DNA from: Cycas panzhihuaensis
Lineage: Eukaryota > Cycadophyta
DNA length: 64,000 nt
NCBI GenBank assembly: GCA_023213395.1
Contig: CM041465.1
Span: 70,935,741-70,999,740, forward strand
Reading direction: 5' to 3'
Shown here: positions 1-11,054 of the stretch, piece by piece
How the letters are laid out: the number at the start of each line of letters is the position of its first letter
How positions within the stretch are numbered: the first letter of the stretch is position 1
Translations under genes and position numbers: made by a program
Notes under the pieces: generated by a model
Seen by the model: only the letters and a program-made list of their open reading frames with translations
What the model was told of the DNA's origin: nothing
Database searches by the model: none

Positions 1-71
1 TAAAATTACATGCAAGTTCTAAAATCAGAGATTATATAATAACATGAAAATGAAATCAAAACATCATATAT

Positions 72-84
72 GCACCTGATATAA
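72..84 (-). other. degenerate primer binding site of element X
   Basis: Read on the minus strand, this abuts the inner end of the LTR at 85-564 and partly resembles the initiator tRNA-Met site TGGTATCAGAGC. It suggests that a minus-oriented element runs off the left edge of the window. Bases 1-71 would be its internal region, and no coding is visible there. The match is weak. Confidence 0.35.
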
Positions 85-564
85 TGTGGTAAAACCCTAG
101 TAGTGTGCTAGGGAAACATCCACATGGGAAAGGTATCGATCTTTATTGCTATAGAATGGAGAAACAATACATCTCAGTTACAGAGTGCTCTCAGGAATAA
201 CAACCACCCACCGCCCTCATAACAGTACATTACATTACATACAACATAATAAGAAAAGCCCTAAAATGGGCTACATGAGAGGGACATCCAAGGCATGAAT
301 TTCAACCATAGAATCTAGGGTATTTGTATTGAACAACCCTAATTCTCTTTACATTTTGATAAGGTTTACATGGCTAATTTTTCAGGTCAGGGGATATTGC
401 CCCCTGAACTCCCTCCTAGTGGGGGGCGTTCCACTCCCCCCATACCCCCTGGCTAAGGGGGGCTCTTGCCCTCCTTAGAACCCCCTGAGAAAGATTAGGG
501 GGGGAAACCACGCCGAAAACATGCCAAAATATTAGCCCCATAATTGTTGTCACAATATCCAACA
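85..564 (-). repeat. LTR of a minus-oriented copia-like element (X)
   Basis: The segment runs from TGTGG to ATCCAACA, so on the minus strand it starts TGTTGGAT, a common plant copia LTR start. It lies inside sequence otherwise shared with element F near 44.7 kb, so it looks like an insertion into element E. A striking G-run/C-run block fills 380-510, with possible hairpins at about 420-440 and 453-476. The other LTR is off the window, so a solo LTR is possible and no target duplication can be checked. Confidence 0.5.
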
Positions 565-1801
565 ATTCTTTAAGAAGAACACCTATAATAACCAAATAAC
601 AAGGATTTATTAGCTCACAAATTATATTAGAACAACCTATTAATAGATACCAATAATATCTAACATCAAAAAATCTTATGCATTATATAATATAAGCCTT
701 TAATTAATGAAATAAGTTTTAAGATTGCTTAAACAAGAAGGTCAACTTGAGTAGCTTAGAACTCTTGTAAAACAAATGAAAATCATATTAGATATGGCTT
801 TAGACTATAGCCCTCTAAATTATCTTTACAACAGTTTAGACAACACCCAAATTTGACTCTCTATTAAAACATTATGGTAAAAACTATGACAAGTATCCTT
901 TATGGTAAAAAATCTAAATGAGGATGGCTTAACCCTCCTTCATTGGTTGGCCCTTGGTCTTACTGTGGCTACATGTAACCATAGGTTGGACTCTTGAGGG
1001 GCTAAATAGACTTTAAATTTGATCAAAAACACTAATTTTTTTACTTAAATAAAAATTATAAAATATGACTTAATATCTTTAGAATGGGCCCCTTTTAAAG
1101 ATAAATCTTGATCATATGAGATAAAAATGGGACCTATAGATTAGCCCCTTTTGATGGAACTTAAGCTAAAATCTAATATAATTAAATTTTACTTAAACTT
1201 AAAAAAATAAATAAAAGATCAAATTTTATAATCCACAGGAACCACGTAGACCCATTTGACCAACATGTGACCCATGCAATAGGAAGAAGCTCTAAACATG
1301 ATTGTTTTTAATCATTTTCACTCTAACTAGCATCTATAAGGGGTGTAAGGTATAGATATTCCTACTATGAATAGAGTAAGAATGAGTCATTATAATGCAC
1401 AAAGGATCCATGCATAAAAATAAGCTAGATTTCATCGTAATCTTTATGGCGTTGCTTGGAACAATAGCTGAGAGGCTTTAAAGGATTGCCAGAGGCAATA
1501 TATCTTTGTTTGGGAGTAAATCAAAGCTTGCACAAATGGATTTAGGGTTGAACAAGGGCTAAACCAAAGCTATTTTTGGCCAAAATAGAGCTGGAAGACT
1601 TGAGGACTATAACAAGCCTAAAAATATGTACTTTAAAGTTGGTACAGGCTAGAAACTTCTTACAATAACTTTAGATTACATGATGGATACTAAATATTAT
1701 GAAATATCTTGAAAATTTGGTGTGAATAAGGTGCCATTTTGGAAAAGAAACCTCTATTTCTTATGCAACTAATAAAATAACAATGAAAAATACATATAAT
1801 A
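565..1801 (-). mobile_element. non-coding leader of minus element E
   Basis: No ORF with a recognisable domain is present on either strand. The stretch is related over its length to about 44720-46039 in element F: the same order of segments is seen, for example the stretches ending in 'gagtagcttagaactc' at 750 and 44930. Both copies end at a primer site and then an LTR. It is therefore the long 5' untranslated leader of a retrotransposon family present twice in the window. Its coding part lies beyond the LTR X insertion or is missing. Confidence 0.6.
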
Positions 1802-1813
1802 GCTTTGATACCA
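1802..1813 (-). other. tRNA-Met primer binding site of element E
   Basis: The minus strand reads TGGTATCAAAGC directly next to the LTR end. This is one base off the canonical initiator tRNA-Met site, and element F has the identical site at 46040-46051. It fixes the orientation of E as minus. Confidence 0.75.
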
Positions 1814-2185
1814 TGCTAGATTAACATCAGGATCAAATATTAACATGCATTCAACAATAAAACTTAATGAAGCAAATGTAATATCAAATAATAGAGAAAA
1901 TATAAGCAAATGGATATGGACAAAATGGTTGCACTGTGAATCTCTATTCTGGCATAGCTTCTACATCAATAAACTTCCAATGTACAAATGTGAACTATGG
2001 AGCTTAATTTATAAGCATACCATAGGTATTTCCATCAATATTATTGGACGACATATTGGCAAAGGTGGTAGATCTGACGTAAATTTACATTATGATTAAA
2101 TTACAAAGAGGAATCACCTAAAGTACATAATACATAAATATGAAAATGATACATTATAATAGAGGGTTCATTATAAGTTTTAACA
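1814..2185 (-). repeat. 5' LTR of minus element E
   Basis: This 372-bp LTR begins TGCTAGATT and ends TTTTAACA on the plus strand. It aligns with the two LTRs of element F (43283-43659 and 46052-46427), which end in the same TTTTAACA or TTTTAATA. It is clearly more diverged from them than they are from each other. The left LTR of E is not in the window. An 84-residue reading frame inside it is not a gene. Confidence 0.65.
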
Positions 2186-2782
2186 AAAATTTTAAGTTAT
2201 ATAAGTTAAAGAAGGAAGATATTATCATGGAGTGAGATCAATAGATCATTGTATTTAAGATAAAGCATAGAATTACATTTAATGAAGATTGGAATAAACT
2301 AGATAGAAAGGTGATGAGATCCATCAATTTATGCATTTCTGATATGATAATGCTAAATGTCACCTTAGAGACTATGACCAAGGATCTATGGAATAAGTTG
2401 GAAGCTTTGTATTAGACAAAGTTGCTAGTGAAGAAGCCATTTCTCTAAAAGAAGTTGTATTCACTTAGGATGACTGATGAAGACATAGTTGCAGACCATC
2501 TCAATGGTTTTAATACCATGGTGATCTAAAGTACTTTTAATTAGGGTGACTATGTCTAAAGAAGATAAGTATATAACCCTATTATATTAACTTCCTAATT
2601 CATGAGAAAATTTGGTGATGGTAATTAGTAATACCATTGTTAGCACCTTTAAGTTTGATGAAGCTATAATTATGCTACTGTCATAAGAGATGTAATAAAA
2701 ATCTTCTAAAGATCACTTAAAAGAGGCATTAATAGTAAGTGGTTGTCCATTAGATATTGATCAAAATCTAGATCACCAAGGA
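2186..2782 (+). pseudogene. copia A: gag fragment, 5' part
   Basis: This is the capsid (UBN2-type gag) of an old plus-strand copia element. Recognisable stretches start at about 2280, with NEDWNKLDRKVM and then LWNKLEALY near 2385-2410, RMTDED with DHLN at 2470-2505, and a KSRSPR-like basic tail near 2770. In-frame stops are common (2414, 2446, 2527). The reading is cut at 2782 by element B and resumes at 6958 with the zinc knuckle, which proves that the two parts were one gene. The 5' LTR of A is not visible; element E occupies its expected place. Confidence 0.7.
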
Positions 2783-2978
2783 TGTTAGAATATAATGTTT
2801 TATCACAGGACTATTAAAGAAGAGGGGTAATGTAATTAAACCCTCATTGTACTTAATCCATATATTTAGATATAATAAACATATAATGGTTACATAGTCT
2901 TATGCATAAAAAGGAGGATTTACTCTCATAATAATCAAGAGGTTTTATTCTCCATAATTCTAAATCTGATTCTTAACA
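2783..2978 (+). repeat. 5' LTR of copia B
   Basis: It runs from TGTTAGAATA to TTCTTAACA and pairs with 6759-6957, with small differences only. The duplication AAGGA lies immediately upstream. Confidence 0.92.
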
Positions 2979-2990
2979 TGGTATTAGAGC
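2979..2990 (+). other. primer binding site of copia B
   Basis: TGGTATTAGAGC directly follows the LTR. It has one difference from the 12-base initiator tRNA-Met complement, a C-to-T change. Confidence 0.85.
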
Positions 2991-3677
2991 AAGTTGTGCT
3001 ACTCATTTCATAATTTTAAAGAAATATTGTTTTAGTGAGATTGTGTGAAGGGATTCTAGGTCATGTTAAATCATTCACAGAAGAAAATAAAGTCATTAGA
3101 GAATGGAATATCCTTCTATACAGAACTATATTAATGAGTATGAACTTGAATTTTTTGAAGTTCTTAGATCAGTATAAAATTTTACTAACAGGTATGCCTT
3201 TGCATGGCCATCATTTCTTCTAACTAGGTCAACATCATTTAAAGACTGTTTAAAGGTGAAAATCCAATTTTATAGTCTATGCAGGTTTGAGGAGAAAACT
3301 TATCATTTTAATCAAATCTATCTTCCAAATTGAGTAATATCAAATTTATTTTTCTTATTTTTAAAATCTAAATCTTTTAATACCAAGTTTGTAGATTTTT
3401 ACACTCTTTTTCAAAATTTTCAAGTATTTTCTCAAAATCCTTAAATACGTAGATCAGAACTTTGAACCCTATTTTCTTCTTATCTAAAAAAATAATTCAA
3501 AAAACAATCATAGATTCATATACCCATTTGAGAGCTCTATAATTTAGGGTACCTTTTTATTAATTATGTATAAGTTTAAAACTATACAAAAATCTATATA
3601 TATATCCGTACAATTGTATGGTCCTGATCTCTCTGACCTACCTCACTTCTTAAATTTGTTTTTAACTTAGTTCAATC

Positions 3678-4500
3678 ATGGCATCCTTAATTTTAGGCCT
3701 TATTGATATAAATAAACTAATCATAAATAATTATGATGTTTAGAGAATTAAAATAGAAGCCTTGTCGCATGAAAAAAATGCCTGGGAATTAATTATTGGG
3801 AAAGAAAAAATGCTTGAAACTAAAGGAGATGCTCAAAAAAATTAGAAAGAATGTAATAATATAGGAGTAATAACTTTAAAATTATTAGTCTATGATCATG
3901 TATTATATACTAAGAAAACAAATTATTTCTCCTAAATTTAGAAGGCTCTTGAAAATCTCTATGCCTAAAAGAGTAGAGCAAGGGCTATAATCCTAACAGA
4001 GGAGTTATTTAAACTGGTTATAAAAGAAATAGAAATAGTAGCAGACTTCATTCACAAAGTCACTACTATCTGGAATGAACTCCTTAGTACTAGGGCAATC
4101 ATCTTTGAGAAAGAAGTAATTTAAATGGTAGTAGGAAAACTTCCAAAGGCTTTTGATGTAACCATCAATACATTAACCAATACTAATATAATTGAAAAAA
4201 TGTTTCTTGATGAATTGACAGGTATGCTATTAAGACAGGAACAAAGGAACAAAATGTATAGAGATAAAATTGAATATGTCTTTATGAAAAAATTAAACAT
4301 AGGAGGCTTAAGAAGAAGAGGATAGTTTAGAGATAGAGGACGTACACTTGAATCTAGGACTCTTTTACGAGGAAGATGGTCAGAAAATAGGGGATGTGAT
4401 CACATGTATCTTCTAAGAGATGCTCAAGTCTACTTCATATATGGTAAACTCATACACATTTTAAGCCAATGCTATATGTTTTATGTATGTTATCATTATG
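3678..4500 (+). pseudogene. copia B gag pseudogene
   Basis: The frame begins MASLILGLIDINKL, a usual place for a copia gag start, about 690 bases after the primer site. A UBN2-like stretch ends near 4320, the longest open piece being 4125-4325. A Gly/Arg-rich region follows at 4300-4400, then a degenerate zinc knuckle near 4430-4475 in which Cys codons have become Tyr and only the GKLxH...SQC part is readable. Several stops interrupt it (3739, 3844, 3932). Its role would be the capsid of the virus-like particle. Confidence 0.7.
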
Positions 4501-4639
4501 GATAGTCGTGACATTTTCTATATTAGTATCATCAATAAAGAACAAAGATTTAGAGAGGGAAGAGACTGACTAGAAATTATAGCAAAGAATATTCAAAAGA
4601 AGAGGAAGAAGAAGTTGTCTTTATTGTTATTCTATCATC

Positions 4640-5435
4640 CATCCTTTAAGATGAAGACATATGGTACATTGACTTAGGAGCATCACAACACATGATAAGC
4701 AAAAAGGATTGGTTTGAGTTTATCAAAACCTATTCCTCAAAATTAGTCAAGTTGGGAGATAAGTACCGTTTAAGCATTAAACGAGTAAGAACCATTATTG
4801 TAAATTTATAAGTTTGTGTAAAAAAATTGGTAATATACTTTTTATACCTGCGCTTAAGATGAACCTCTTGTTAGTATCTCAACTAAGAAATAAGGGCTTT
4901 AGGACCATATTTGATGAAAAAGATGTGTTATGTGTTGGACATAAAAAATGGAGGTACAATATTTACTAAGGGGGTGAAGTGCAATGACATGTATAAACTA
5001 TTATCCATTCTTATTGATCTAAATATGGATGTAAAAGCATTATCTACTATAAATTCTAATACTAATAATGAATTGTGCCATTTTAAGTATGGACATCTTC
5101 CCATAGATAAATTAGAAATGATAGAAAAGAACAATATAGTTAATGGGCTTCCTTCTATTTCATTAGACCATTTTATTTGCAAAGGTTGTTAATTTGGAAA
5201 ACGATATTGTTTTCTCTTTAGAATCAATGAATGGCATGTTAAAGAAAATTTAGAGCTAATATGTAAAGATTTATGTGGTCCTCTAACACCACTATCTATA
5301 AATAGCGCTAGATACTTCTTAACTGTCATTGATGATTTCACTAGGAAGGTGTGGGTGTATATTATTCATAATAAGTTAGAAGGATTTGATACATTTAAGA
5401 AATTCAAAGAAAGACTTATGGAAAAAGGATATAAT
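4640..5435 (+). pseudogene. copia B protease remnant and integrase N-terminus
   Basis: WYIDLGASQHM near 4660-4695 is the copia protease active-site motif, with Leu where D(S/T)G normally has Ser or Thr, so it is probably inactive. GAG-pre-integrase sequence follows at 4911-5190 (FKYGHLPIDKLE, then a CKGC zinc-binding remnant). The integrase core starts at 5260 with DLCGPL and VIDDFTRKVWVYI, the first catalytic Asp. It stops near 5430 at KFKERLM, where sequence normally found at the RT start is joined. The second Asp and the Glu are absent. Confidence 0.75.
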
Positions 5436-6730
5436 TAGGTTGCTGAGATTGACTTTGATAAGGCATTCTCACCTATGGCTAAAATGAATATAGTCTAGAT
5501 AGTGAAAGCATTGGTAGCCTAAAATAATTAGAAAATTCACCAACTGGATGTTAAAAGTGCCTTTTTAAATGGAGATCTGGAGGAAGAAGTCTATATGTGG
5601 AAACGAGAAGGCTACATCTACATAGGACAAGAGCATCTAGTATGTAAACTTAAAAAAGCATTGTACAGATTAAAACAGGCTCCCAGAGCTTGGTATGTTA
5701 AGCTGGATAAACATCTATTTTAAAATGACTTCTAAAGATTTAGTTCTGATTCTAGTCTTTATGTAAAAAGAAATGATGGGAAAATCTCAATCATTGTTGT
5801 CTATGTTGATGACATGATTCTTATAAGAGATGACACCAAGTCTATCTCAAATATAAAGAGCCAGTTGGAACAAGATTTTGAAATGATAGATTTAGGTTCT
5901 TTGAACTACTATATGAGAATAAAAATTAAACACAATGAAGAATCAATTACACTCTCATAAGGCAAATACATAAAAGATTTATTAGTTAAATTTTAGATGG
6001 AGAACTATAATGAATACACAACTCCTATGGAAGTAAATTACAATGTAGTCCCAGATGAAGGAGAACCTTTAGTTGATTACACTCTTTATAGAAAGTTGAT
6101 TGGAAGTCTTATTTATCTCATTGCCACAAGACCTAACATCTCACATTAAATAGATCTAGTTTCCAAATACATGTAAGAGCTAAAAATAAAACATTGGAAG
6201 GTAGCTAAAAGGATACCTAGGTGTTAAAAGGTACTATAGATTTAAAACTAGTATACAATAAGGAGAAGTTAACTTAATTGATTGGATATTATGACTCTAA
6301 CTAGGCAGGAGATAAAGAGACAAATAGATCTACTAGCAGATACTATTTCTTCTTAGGCTTAACTTCCATTTCATGGTATAGTAAAAAGCAACCAATAGTT
6401 GATCTTTCATCAAATAAAATAGAATACAAGTCAGTAGTTAGTGTAAAATGTAAAGCTCTCTAGCTTAAGTAACTACTAATGGACATGAATCAACTATAAC
6501 AAGAACCAACAATATTATTTTGTCATAATCAGAACACAATAAAGTTGACTAGAAATCCTATTCTACATGCACAAATAAAGCACATAAAAGTACACTATCA
6601 CTTCATCTTAGAAAAAGTGCAAAGTAAAAAAATTGATCTAACATATTATCCTATAGTAAGTTAGGTTGCAAATGTTTTAATAAAATCTCTTGGCAAAGAT
6701 AAGTTTCAAATTTTTAGAGAAAGAATAGGA
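5436..6730 (+). pseudogene. copia B reverse transcriptase and RNase H pseudogene
   Basis: It opens with EKGYN-stop-VAEIDFDKAFSP, the familiar copia RT start. QLDVKSAFLNGDLEEEVYM near 5540-5595, LKQAPRAWY at 5670 and the catalytic VVYVDDMIL at 5795-5825 follow, then YRKLIGSLIYL at 6088. The RNase H part (6230-6700) is badly eroded. About ten in-frame stops mostly replace Gln. The fusion to the integrase start is a deletion of the remaining integrase, not a frameshift. It cannot make active enzyme. Confidence 0.8.
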
Positions 6731-6748
6731 CTAAAAAGGATAAAACAT

Positions 6749-6758
6749 TAAGAGAAGG
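6749..6758 (+). other. polypurine tract of copia B
   Basis: TAAGAGAAGG lies immediately before the 3' LTR and would prime plus-strand synthesis. Confidence 0.7.
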
Positions 6759-6957
6759 TGTTAGAGTATAATGTTTTATCCTAAGACTATTAAAGAAGAG
6801 GGGTAATATAATTAAACTCTTATTGTACTTAATCTATATATTTAGATATAATAACCATATAATGGTTACATAGTTTGATGTATAAAAAGGAGGATTTCCT
6901 CCCATAATAATCAAGAGGTTTTCTTCTCCATCATTCTAAGAAGTTTGATTCTTAACA
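6759..6957 (+). repeat. 3' LTR of copia B
   Basis: It starts TGTTAGAGTA and ends CTTAACA, followed by the second AAGGA. It differs from the 5' LTR at a modest number of positions, so B inserted well after A but is not recent. Confidence 0.92.
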
Positions 6958-7560
6958 AAGGAGATATCTAGTGAGATATCAGAATTGTAGAAGAATTGGC
7001 CATTATAAAAGTTAATGCAAAGCCATGAAAGGTGATAAAGCAAAGTAACCCAAAGTTACCACTTCTATGGAATTGAAGACCTCTAATGAAGCTAAAGGTA
7101 ATTTGTATTTGGATACCTTAAGTGAGTAATCAAATATTAAGTCTTAGTTGATTAATCCCAGTTCCTCATTTTAAGTGACTCCCCCCTAGAGAGTGGTTTT
7201 ATTAGTATGAATAGTTTTCTAGGAGACAATTACCCATACAAGATTATGGGCCACAGAAAGGTTAAGGTAAGGTCTAAGGATAGAAAGGCTAACTATCTCT
7301 GATATTAATCATATTTCTAGTTTGGTGATAAGTTTGTTATCTATTAGTTAATCAAGTGATGTAGGAATGAAAGTAATATTTAATAAAGAAAGTTACAAAA
7401 TGGTTTAAGGAGCATTAGTATTTGTAAGTGGGATCTAATTTAGACCACTCCATAAGCTTGATACAAGTACTATGTGCATTAGGAATAGGAGTTAGGTTGT
7501 TACTGAATATAGTAGTGATGTAGATGGGACCTAGATGTTACCGATTATGAATAATATATT
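6958..7560 (+). pseudogene. copia A: gag 3' end with zinc knuckle and protease region
   Basis: The gag of A resumes after element B. A CCHC-like knuckle (YQNCRRIGHYKxxCKAM, one Cys lost) lies near 6975-7030 and a Lys-rich stretch near 7040. The protease region near 7195-7460 is readable only as scattered motifs (GHRKVKVRS, LVISLLSISQ, RSxVV). Stops are frequent. Confidence 0.6.
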
Positions 7561-8500
7561 ATGCCATTAGAGATTAAGACATATTAGAGAACAAGGCCTC
7601 CATGATTTATTCTCCAAAGTTATGGCTAAAGATATCTCTAGAATTGATTACTACTCTTATTTTAATTTATGTAAGCATTGTATTTATAATAAAAGATCAT
7701 ATAAAGTTTTCTTCGAGCATAAAAAGAGTAAAAAGAATTCAACAACTGATATATAACAATGTGTTTGGGCCAGTTGATATATCCTCTTTAGGTGGGTCCT
7801 AGTGTTTTATTACTTTTATAGATGATTTCTCAAGAAAGATAAGGGTTTACCTTTGTAGGTAGAAATCTAATATTTTAAGCAAATTCAAAGAGTTTAAAGC
7901 CTTGCTAGAGAATCAAATAAATAAGAGGATCAAAGTACTAAGAACTGATAATGAAGGTGAGTTTTGCTTAAATGAATTTAAGTAGTTATGTAAGAAGTAT
8001 GGAGTAGCAAGGTAGAAGATAACTTCCTATATACAACAATAAAATAGAGTTGTAGAATGAATAAGTAGAACCTTAGTAGAAAGATTAAGAAGAATGCTTA
8101 TTTTTTCTAGATTAAAGAAGAAATTTTAGGTTGAGGTTGTGAAGACTAAGAGGTACTAGATAAACAAATTATCGACATCTACTTAGGTTAATAAGACACC
8201 TAAGGAACATAGGTCTAGTAATAAACCATATCTTGAACACCTTAGAGTCTTTGGTTATAAAGGATTTTTATATATTCTTAGCCAGTAGAGGATGCAGCTT
8301 GATTTTAAGGCATAAATATTTATTTTTGTTAACTATGGCGATGGGATAAAGGAGTATAAGCTTTATAACCCTAAAACATAGAAAGTTGTATATAGTCATG
8401 ATGTGGTCTTTAGAGAGGAGTTTAAATCTCTAAAGTAAGAAGAAGAACCAAAGGAGGAAGACTCTAGAAAGGTGCAATTTGAGAGAAGTGATGAAGATTT
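7561..8500 (+). pseudogene. copia A integrase pseudogene
   Basis: A GAG-pre-integrase remnant (RLRHIREQGLHDL) starts near 7567. The core retains the three catalytic positions: FIDDFSRKIRVYL near 7815, VLRTDNEGEF near 7940, and NRVVE near 8045. The C-terminal part includes PYLEHLRVFGYKGF at 8230 and YNPKT-VVYSHDVVFREEF at 8360-8430. At least eight stops are present, several in Gln or Trp positions. It would insert the cDNA copy if intact. Confidence 0.78.
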
Positions 8501-9110
8501 AGCATCATAATATCAGTCAACTTAAGAGAATGAACTAGTTGATGAGGTGGCTCAACCTCAAGAGACTCTCACCTTGAGGAGTTAAACTCAAGAAAGAAGA
8601 TAGCTTAACAAGTATACTCTTAAAAACTTTTATGATGCTTCTTTTATTTTAGCTACTACACATGATGATCCAAGAATTATTTAGGAGGATCTTAATTGAA
8701 AATAGGACAAGTTCTGGAAGAAGGCCATGGAAGATGAGATGATAATCTTAGAAAAGAATATAATATAGTACTTCATAGAGTTTCTTGATGGTAAAATGCT
8801 TATTGAGAATAGATGACTTTTTAAGAAAAAATTTAAGGTGAATGGTATTATTAAAAAGTACAGGGCTTGATTTGTGTAAAAGGTTATTCCCAAGTGAAAG
8901 GAATAGATTTTGGTAAGGTATTTTCTTCTATTGAAAGGTTAATTTCAATTAAATTTTTATTGGTTATACTAGCTTCCTATGATCTTGAGGTGGAACAAAT
9001 TGATATGAAGGCATCATTTCTTCATAGTGACATCGAAGAACAGATTTATATATTATATGCTAAAGGTTTTAAAGTTGTAGATAAGAAGAATTTAGTATAG
9101 AGGTTGTAGA
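8501..9110 (+). pseudogene. copia A: integrase-RT linker and start of RT
   Basis: The linker leads into WKKAMEDEM near 8715, FKVNGIIKKYRA near 8830, KVIPK (a shifted KGYSQ) at 8880 and QIDMKASFLHSDIEEQIYILY near 8995-9060. The LVxRL stretch ends at about 9110, where element C is inserted. The rest of the RT continues from 17623, more than 8.5 kb away. Confidence 0.75.
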
Positions 9111-9426
9111 ATTTATAGAAAATATATAAGATTATCCATACATAACAACATAAATAGAGAGATGAAATAATCATATACTATGAATCATACAAATAGGATT
9201 GATGGAAGAATGTACATCCCTCAATGGGTTTGCATTAATAATAACTACATATATATTAATGATAACCTCTTTGTAGGCCAATCATAATAGTGAATTTCTA
9301 CAACAACCTATGAATCAATAGCATGACTCTTAATATAGCCCACCTATTAAAAGTGCCTCAAAGATGTGTATCCCTTGGTCAACATAAAGGATAGTAATAA
9401 CATAAATTCAATATTATATCCCAATA
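9110..9426 (-). repeat. left (3') LTR of element C
   Basis: It aligns with 10830-11054 plus 17545-17622: both share the 'accatacataa' and 'cctcaatggg/cctcaagggg' segments and the end 'agtaataacataa...'. The minus-strand start is TATTGGGA, likely from TGTTGGGA. The left end is uncertain by about 8 bases. Confidence 0.75.
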
Positions 9427-10829
9427 ATCTCCCCTATAAGATTTAATTCATATAAATAATTAGAGACTACTAATCGAACAATGTAAATCCTTTATCAAAC
9501 TGTAACCTGTTTATTAATTTATTATAAATTTACTTAGCATATCATACTAATATCAAATGGATAAAAAATGACCTAAATATATAAAACCATACAAACCATC
9601 AACACCTGTTACAAAGCCCATGGAGCAATGTAACTTTCATCCATCACTTCCAATATAGTCTACAGGTTTATGTCTTCTCCTACAAAGTATGTTTCCCTTG
9701 TGCATATATATATTCAACTCTAAACTCGAGTAAAAAACATGGGCTACTCAATAATAATTGATTCACAAGTCCTCCAAATAACCATCACAACCATCATAAA
9801 CCTTTTTGAATATGAACTGATCACTTGGTCCATTTAAACCACACTTGCATTATAATGTGATAAATTTTAACACATTAACCATTCAAAACTCATAGGATTT
9901 TATCAAAACTATGTTAAACATATGTAGACTAAATCATGTATGAAATTACACCAAAAAAAGACCCCTTTTTAAATGCTTCACCATGAAAGCATCAAGTTTT
10001 TTGATTAAAATATCCTTCTCAAAAAGCTTGGAATAGGTCATGCATCCACTCATTTTAATCATATTGAATCAAGGAATCTAACAAAATAGATGACACCTTA
10101 GGTTAACATTCTAGTAAAATGTTATGGAGGAAATACTACTAATAGGTCATGAAAAACATGAAAATGGGAAAAAATATAATAAGCCCCCTTTCAAACATGC
10201 ATCCAGTCACATTAAAACTACTATGTGATTATACTGAGGGCTCCAAAAACTTCACACATCCACATTCTACTCTAGATCAAGAATATAAGGCTTTTCATCA
10301 ATTTCTCTTGATTACACCATATTTTTATTGTCCAACAGATCTAGAATAGGGAATGTTCTCTACATAAACTAGTAGTTGGTTCAACAGTTAAATGTGGATC
10401 TCTTCCACATAGTAGTAACTACTAACTGGCAAAGTTCTTTAAGATTTAGTGTACTTCAAATCTCTAACAACTCACTCTTCTTTAACATGCAACATCCTTG
10501 CTCAACATCATCCCATATTAATAAACCTTAATAGTTAAATAGTGATGTCTCCATTATCTTCACCAACTTCTCACCCTTCAACCAATGAAATTCACTTCAT
10601 ATCCAATAGGAGTCCTCATATTACATGCATTTAGATATCCATAAGTATTATAATAGATTCAATTATATAGATCCCCTATAATTAAATGTTCATCACATCT
10701 AATAATAGACCACTAGGCATAAAAATAATATGTGTTGGCAAAATCGGCTTCAAACCAATAACATAATTTTAAAAATACTAAACATATATGCTCACTACAC
10801 ATCAAATCTTATAGCTCTAATATGACATA
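9427..10829 (-). mobile_element. internal region of element C, no gene seen
   Basis: AT-rich DNA with no domain on either strand; the longest open frame (10149-10349) is short and unrecognised. The only signals are the purine tract at the left end and the weak primer site at the right end (minus strand). Confidence 0.6.
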
Positions 10830-11054
10830 TAGAAAACTATAAGATTAACCATACATAATAACATAAACAAAAAGATCAAATAATCATGTACTATGAAGGC
10901 ATAAAATTGGTAAAAGAATGTATATCCCTCAAGGGGTTTGAATTAATGATAAGTACATATATAGTAACAAAAACCTCTTTATGGGACAATCATAATAGTG
11001 AGCCTTTATAATAACCTATGAATTGATAACACAACTCTTAATGTAGTCCACCTA
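10830..11054 (-). repeat. right (5') LTR of element C, first part
   Basis: This is the first part of the LTR interrupted by gypsy D. The target duplication ACCTA is its last five bases (11050-11054), and the remainder continues at 17540. Confidence 0.75.

Larger units (their letters stand above)
2783..6957 (+). mobile_element. Ty1/copia retrotransposon B, inserted in copia A
   Basis: A 4175-bp element in plus orientation with LTRs of 196 and 199 bp, a tRNA-Met primer site and a purine tract. The target duplication AAGGA is at 2778-2782 and 6958-6962. Removing it restores copia A gag. Gag, a protease remnant, the integrase N-terminus, RT and RNase H are present, but the integrase core is deleted, so it is about 1 kb shorter than a usual copia. 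Many stops make it inactive. Confidence 0.93.

Noticed and set aside
4928-5182. Minus-strand frame opposite copia B
   Set aside because: Shadow of the GAG-pre-integrase coding on the plus strand.
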